A stretch of DNA of 64,000 nucleotides from Silene latifolia (lineage: Eukaryota; Streptophyta; Magnoliopsida; Caryophyllales; Caryophyllaceae): positions 36,970,652 through 37,034,651 of the forward strand of contig NC_133536.1 in the NCBI RefSeq assembly GCF_048544455.1, written 5' to 3'. The notes beneath the pieces were generated by a model. That model was not told where the DNA came from. It saw only the letters and a list, made by a program, of their open reading frames with translations, and searched no databases. Below, in pieces: positions 58,915 to 64,000 of the stretch. Within the stretch, counting starts at the first letter, position 1; each line of letters opens with the position of its first letter. The position numbers and the translations under genes are program-made.

Positions 58915-59515
58915 TGTCCCGTGTACATGCATGAAATAGGGTTCTATGTGCATGAAATATGGTTCTATGTGCATGAAAAAGTTCTTATTATGATAATAAT
59001 TACTGTTGGTTTTAGACATTAATTTTATATGGGCATGAAATAAGATTCTATGTGCATGAAATAAGGTTCTATGTGCATGAAATAAGGTTTTATGTGCATT
59101 AAAAAGTTCTTCAGTTGCACTAGTTGGTTATATTATGTTACTAATTATTGTTGGTTAAGGACATTAATTTTCATTATATGTGCATGAAATAAGGTTCTAT
59201 GTGCATGAAATAAGGTTTTATGTGCATGAAAAAGTTCTTATAATGATACTAATTACAATTGGTTAGGGACATTAATTTTAATGGGTATGAAATAAGATTA
59301 TAAGGGTATGAAATAAGGTTCTATATGCATGAAATAAGTTTCTATGTGCATTAAAAAGTTCTTCAGTTGCACCAGTTGGTTATATTATATTACTAATTAC
59401 TGTTGGGTAAGGACATTAATTTTGATTATATGTGCATGAAATAAGGTTCTATGTGCATGGAATAAGGTTCTATGTGCATGAAACAAGGTTCTATGTGCAT
59501 GAAACAAGGTAAATG
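58915..59515. repeat. Array of the 21-bp unit in element C
   Basis: The same ATGTGCATGAAATAAGGTTCT modules and spacers as in element B, with the same order of longer modules. Confidence 0.8.
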
Positions 59516-59636
59516 TCTGTGAAGGAGATTTAATATATTTATCGGCCTTTTCAGGCATTTTAGGCTTATGCATAGAAACTACCAGTCCTTGGCAATTACA
59601 ATGTAAAAGAATGTAAAAGAAACACCGGTATTTGCT

Positions 59637-59704
59637 AGCCAATGTGGGAATTGAACCCACATCTTGTGCACTGCACAATGCTCTCCCGTTTGAGCTAATT
59701 GGCT
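59637..59704 (-). tRNA. tRNA-like sequence, type II, in element C
   Basis: Acceptor AGCCAAT/ATTGGCT, palindromic TGTGCAGTGCACA in the anticodon position, and T arm GTGGG-TTCAATT-CCCAC. Converges on the type I copy at 58811. Confidence 0.5.
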
Positions 59705-60133
59705 CTCGAAATAAGTAAAATTGATATACTAGTCCTTAAGGAAACCGTTTCTTTGTTTGAAAGCAAGGGAAGGGAATCCAAGTTCGCGAGAAAGTTGAGT
59801 GGAAAAAAATTGATATACCATCAAGTAGGTTTGGAAGTTGTACCATAGTAATGTAGCAGCAAGAACTAGATAGGAAAGTGAAAAGGGTAAAAGGAAAAAA
59901 GATGACTGCAGTCAATCAGTAACTCAGAACTATAAACCAGCTTAATGTAGTCCAAATGAATCCCAGTTACTCTACCAACATTGGCCTCGGCGGTCTAGGA
60001 GTTGAGCTGACTTGTCCTCACATAATTACGCCAATAAAATTAAAATTAAAACAATCATTACCAGTTCAGACTTCAAATTACATGAATACACAATCTGTTT
60101 CTCAAGCAACATTATATAAGACATGATGTACAC

Positions 60134-60712
60134 CTTGTCCAATATGCACCTAGAATCGCCAACAGACGCAACAGTCACAGTCCACCCATCAATCACAACA
60201 AAGGTGACTGTTGTACCAGAGGTTTCACCTGGTAATTGGTTGAAACAGACAATTTAATAAATACAAATAATTATATAGCTGTAAGGACTAAGGACACCAA
60301 CTAGGATCAGAACCAACCTTTCTGCCGGAATTCGATATCAGTTTTCACAAACCCAGCAACCAACGCTCTTGGAAGAGACTGAAGCCACTCTTCCCTACTA
60401 ACACCTTCCGGAATGGCACTTAATACATTACTCAACAAGTTCTCCTTAGCATATATAGCAGCCAATATTCCATTATGCCCATCAAATATCTATACAAAAC
60501 ACTCAAATTTCAGCTAAATACCCAAAACCAAATCAACCAGAGAAACTCACAAACATTCTAAGTAGAGACAACAAGTTACCGCGTAAACAGAAAAAGATGT
60601 GGCAGGATTCCCAGGAATTATGTGGCAATCAGGTTGAACAAGAAAATAATCCTCCCCTTTCTTGGCCAAAGCTGCCTGTCCAACCTTAATTAGATGTGTT
60701 TGGTAAGCTGCT
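60134..60712 (-). pseudogene. Captured three-exon fragment of a PP2C protein phosphatase
   Basis: Exons on the minus strand: about 60712-60580 (VGQAALAKKGEDYFLVQPDC ... SVYA), 60489-60318 (IFDGHNGILAAIYAKENLL ... FRQKG) and 60228-60134 (ETSGTTVTFVVIDGW ... VGDSRCILDKV). The metal-binding DGHNG, SGTT and VGDSR motifs of PP2C are kept, with introns and GT-AG borders in phase. Start and C-terminal half are absent, so it cannot encode a whole phosphatase. Retained introns show capture from genomic DNA. Confidence 0.9.
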
Positions 60713-60719
60713 AACCCTT

Positions 60720-61010
60720 GAAAGGAGAACGCGTGCACCCGCCAACTTGTTATCCCAACTGAAGATGTCAGTCCCGTCATTAGCGCCCAGAGAATTCAAG
60801 AAATCCAGATAATACGTCTGTTTTGTGGCTCTATACAACCAGGTGCACCCATAGCAGTTATCCTTGTAACCGAATACGAGCATAGAAAGGACAGACAATG
60901 GATTTAAGAGAATCGCTGTAAGCACCTCTATCTTGTATAGCAAACGCATGACTTTCTTTGCGCTTGTCAAAAGCATACTAGCATACTTTTGATCACAAAA
61001 TTCATTAGCT
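60720..61010 (-). pseudogene. Captured fragment of a GH9 endo-beta-1,4-glucanase
   Basis: The minus-strand frame contains [20 protein letters not shown] and [17 protein letters not shown], hallmarks of plant glycoside hydrolase family 9 cellulases. A diverged stretch ([16 protein letters not shown]) precedes them. It joins the PP2C piece at about 60715 with no linker, making a chimera of two unrelated host genes. Confidence 0.8.
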
Positions 61011-61673
61011 TGGCATATCATTTCAACTAATGATATGACGATTATAAAATCAACTAATGATATGACGATTATAAAGACTATCAATTTCACGAAATTGACT
61101 CCCCAATTTCTTGTTTCAACAAATTTATGTAATTTAAATTTCTGCAACCCTAATTTCTCAATTTCCTCAATCTAATTCACGAAACCCTAATTTCACAAGC
61201 ATAATTCATCAATTTCGAAAGTTAATCGACGAATCAAAAAATTAATCTAAACCTAATTTCACAAACAATCTAACACGATAATCAAACCCTCAATCCAACT
61301 AATTTAAATGACGAATTGAAAACTTACAAAGAGATCAAAACATAAACGTTAATTTCACAAAAAAAAAATAATCATCAATTTCGAAATTTTACCTCGAATT
61401 AGTAGGCTCCATTGATTGAAGCAGAGTCGAAGAGGTACATCGTTGAAGAGATTGATCGTTCAGTATGTGACGATCGATCAATCGTAGAGAAAGAAAAAGT
61501 TAGGGTTGATGTTGTTAGTCGAAGAGAGAGAAAGAAAAGAGATATGGAAAATGACTGGAAAAATTGGAATTCGTTTGATTTTTTCAAAAGTAAAGTCGTC
61601 CGTATTATTTATTATTAGATTCAATAGTGGTTCTCATGGTTCTCATTATACTAGTGGTTCTCACTGGATCCCG

Positions 61674-61678
<5 letters not shown>

Positions 61679-61738
<60 letters not shown>
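61679..61738. repeat. (TA)n microsatellite between elements C and E
   Basis: About 29 TA units joining the right TIR of C to the left TIR of E. Confidence 0.95.
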
Positions 61739-61740
<2 letters not shown>

Positions 61741-62078
61741 ATAAGATCAAGTGAGTCCTCCTCTTACATTTGAGTCCATAAGTCCCATTATGGGCCATTG
61801 GATCTTGGAAATGGAGGGCTAAGATGAGAACAAAAAAATTAAGGTTAATCCTCTAATTTGGCCATCTTCCTCTAATTTTCTCATTAACTACATTAATCCT
61901 CCTCATCTTTCATTCACCAACTCATTATCACATCTCCTCATTCTCTCTCTATATCTCACTCTTCCATATTCTCTCCAAAAAAACCAAGAAAAAAAAAAAC
62001 CCAAAAAACCAAACAAATAAAAAACCCAAAAAATCCAAATAAATCATTTACTCATCTTTTCCTCATTCACCATCCAAC

Positions 62079-62544
62079 TAGACCTGGCAAACGGGTCAAC
62101 CGGGTCGGGTTCGGGTCGGGCCAGTTTGGGTCGGGTCATTTCGGGTTTCTCAAATTTTCGGGTTAGTTCGGATCGGGTCAGTTCATTTCGGGTTACGGGT
62201 CTATTTCGGGTTTGTTGGTCGGGTGTGTTTCGGGTCAAGCGGGTCGGGTTAATTCGGGTCAGGCCATTTTCGGGTCAAAGATCAAGAGAAGAGAGACATT
62301 TCAAGTCTATTAGGGTCAATTAAAGTTATATTTTGTCGGGTCCTTTTCGGGTTGAGTGGTTTCTGATTGGTCATTTCGGGTCGGGTCTGTTACGGGTCCA
62401 TGAAAGCTCGGGTCATTTTCGGGTCGGGTCGGGTCACTTCGGGCTTCGGGTGTCATTCGGGTTCAGCAATTCGGGTCGATTTCGGGTCTCGGGTCATCCT
62501 TTTCGGGTCGGGTCAATCGGGTCGGGTTGATTTTGCCAGGTCTA
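62079..62544. mobile_element. hAT-type CGGGTCGGGT-repeat MITE with perfect 8-bp duplication
   Basis: Ends TAGACCTGGCAAACGGGTC and, inverted, TAGACCTGGCAAAATCAACC. CATCCAAC lies at 62071-62078 and 62545-62552. The interior is a degenerate minisatellite of TTCGGGTCGGGTCA. It is the clearest copy of the family and is nested in element E. Confidence 0.92.
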
Positions 62545-63054
62545 CATCCAACTACCACCACCAACCGGAAACCACCACAGTCGCCAACCGCCACCGCCGC
62601 CGTCGCCGGCCGACGTCATTTTTTTTTTTTCTTTAAACTTGATGTTTGAGTGTTCTTTTTATTTTTTTTGTTGTTTTTTTTTCTCCTTATATCGTCTTGC
62701 TATATAATATTGTTTTAAATTTGTGAGTTTTTTTAATTTTAATCTTAGATCTACTAAAATAGATAAATTTTCATTGACCCGTTTTTTTCTTCCATTTCCG
62801 TTTTTTTTTTTTTTTTTCAAATTTGATGTTTTGGTCTTTTTTTTTTTTTTTTTTTTTTTCCGGTTGTTGACATTCTTACAAATTATAGTGTGATTTTAGT
62901 ACTAAATCTATTAGTTATGAAATCTCATTTTTTACTTTTTTCTTGTTGATATCACTTTGTTAATATCCGTCTTGTTATATATATTTGCCAAATTTCGTAT
63001 TTAAAATTTTGTCTTGGTATTGTGTGATTTAGGATCTATTAAACTTACTTGTTC

Positions 63055-63840
63055 GGTTAAAATTACACATTTTTGGTTAAAATTACACTTTTGTCCGTTA
63101 AAATTACACTTTTTTCCGTTAAAATTACACTTTTTTCGGTTTAAATCACAGTTGTTTTCCTGTTAAAATTATATTTTTTAACGTTAAAATTACATTTTTT
63201 TCTGTTAAAATTACACTTTTTAACGTTAAAATTACACTTTTTTTCGTTAAAATTACATTTTTTTTCCGGTTAAAATTACACTTTTTCCCGTTAAAATTAT
63301 ACTTTTTTTCGTTAAAATTACACTTCCGGTTAAAATTACACTTTTTCCCGTTAAAATTACACTTTTTTCTGTTAAAATTACACTTGTCTTCATTAAAGTT
63401 ACATTTATCTCTATTATTAAAGTTACACTTATCTCTACTAAGGTTACCCTCTCAATGACTAAAGTACGCTTTTGGACTAAAGATAGAACAATTTGGACTG
63501 AAGTTATACAAATTTGGACTAAAATTACACAATTTGGACTAACTAATGGAGTTATTTGTAAATTGCAACTTACACAATTTGGACTAAAGATACACAAATT
63601 TGGACTATAGTTATACAATTTGGATTAAAATTACACTTTTATGGACTAAAATTACACTTCCGTGGACTAAAATTACACTTTTGTAGACTAAAGTTATACA
63701 TTTGTGGATTAAAGTTACACATTTGTAGACTAAAATTACACTCTTTTGGACTAAAATTACACTTTTGTGGACTAAAATTATACTCATAAAATGATAAAAG
63801 ATACACACACTATCAATTTACTAAGTTACACTTTAGTGGA
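63055..63840. repeat. AATTACACTTTTTT array of element E
   Basis: GTTAAAATTACACTTTTTTC units pass into GGACTAAAATTACACTTTTG units towards the right, the same succession as in element D. Confidence 0.85.
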
Positions 63841-64000
63841 CAATGATTGAAATTACACAATCTCAACGACTCAAAATAAATGAATTGTGTAAATTTAGTT
63901 CAAATTGTGTAATTTTACTCTAAATTTAGTCGTAAATAGTGTATTATTAGTTCAAAATTATTCGTAAATAGTGTATTTTCAGTCCAAAATTGTAGTTTTA

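Larger units (their letters stand above)
56862..61678. mobile_element. Element C: 4.8 kb long-TIR element carrying at least three captured host gene fragments
   Basis: Ends GGGATCCTGTGAGAACCATC (left) and, inverted, GGGATCCAGTGAGAACCACT (right), each with the triple TGAGAACC motif. The right arm has the mini-exon ATGGAGCCTACTAATTCGAG/GT (61393-61412, -). A weaker ATG...CT/GTAAG lies in the left arm (57084-57097, +). Captured pieces, all on the minus strand: eRF1 (57432-58059), an unidentified Ser/Thr-rich frame (58140-58385), GH9 cellulase (60720-61010) and PP2C (60134-60712). The tRNA-like pair and the 21-bp array fill 58811-59704. No transposase found. Confidence 0.78.
61739..64000. mobile_element. 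Element E: second copy of the D family (runs off the window)
   Basis: Starts GATCAAGTGAGTCCTCC, then TTTGAGTCCATAAGTCCC, CCATTGGATCTTGG and GGCTAAGATGAGAAC, matching the D terminus. It has the same plan: a short CCACC/CCGCC block (62553-62615), T runs, then the AATTACACTTTTTT array from about 63055. The other end lies beyond the window. Confidence 0.65.

Overview
The window is nuclear DNA of a flowering plant. Evidence: GT-AG introns in AT-rich sequence, two intact Sec14/nodulin-type lipid-transfer genes with plant exon structure, and plant transposon families (Stowaway, Tourist, hAT and Mutator MITEs, Helitrons, a chromodomain Ty3/gypsy element). It is probably a eudicot. A Caryophyllales species would fit the repeats, but I hold that loosely. 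Almost nothing outside about 5-17 kb and 53 kb is ordinary host genic DNA.

Layout. 1-1193: 3' end of a copia-like element, its LTR holding a Tourist MITE. 1194-4900: intergenic DNA. 4927-9720: Sec14-like gene 1 (+ strand, 14 coding exons). 10240-17100: Sec14-like gene 2 (- strand, 14 coding exons), tail to tail with gene 1. They are old paralogues sharing seven internal exons of identical length; MITEs sit in introns of gene 2. 18.2-27.4 kb: two large terminal-inverted-repeat (TIR) elements, A and B, in (TA)n tracts. 27.4-29.8 kb: a Helitron holding a solo LTR and a Stowaway. 31.3-36.7 kb: a probable reverse Helitron holding a 3.1 kb Mutator-like element. 36.9-41.5 kb: a foldback Mutator-like element, a Harbinger-type element with a nested SINE, and smaller MITEs. 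41.9-49.7 kb: a hAT-type MITE split by a 7.4 kb Ty3/gypsy chromovirus fossil. 51.8-52.3 kb: Helitron ends. 52.9-53.5 kb: a truncated, frameshifted YJU2-like splicing-factor copy. 54.3-64 kb: elements D, C and E, joined by (TA)n tracts.

The most unusual content is the family A/B/C (about 4.5-4.8 kb each). Their termini carry three TGAGAACC motifs, their arms point tiny phase-2 first exons inward, and each has a convergent pair of tRNA-like sequences next to an array of a 21-bp unit. Copies B and C have also captured host gene pieces: a Gly/Arg-rich protein tail in B, and eRF1, GH9 cellulase and PP2C fragments in C. D and E form a second (TA)n-associated family built around AATTACACTTTTTT arrays. 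I recognise no transposase in any of them, so they look non-autonomous.

All similarity statements come from reading by eye; no database search was run.
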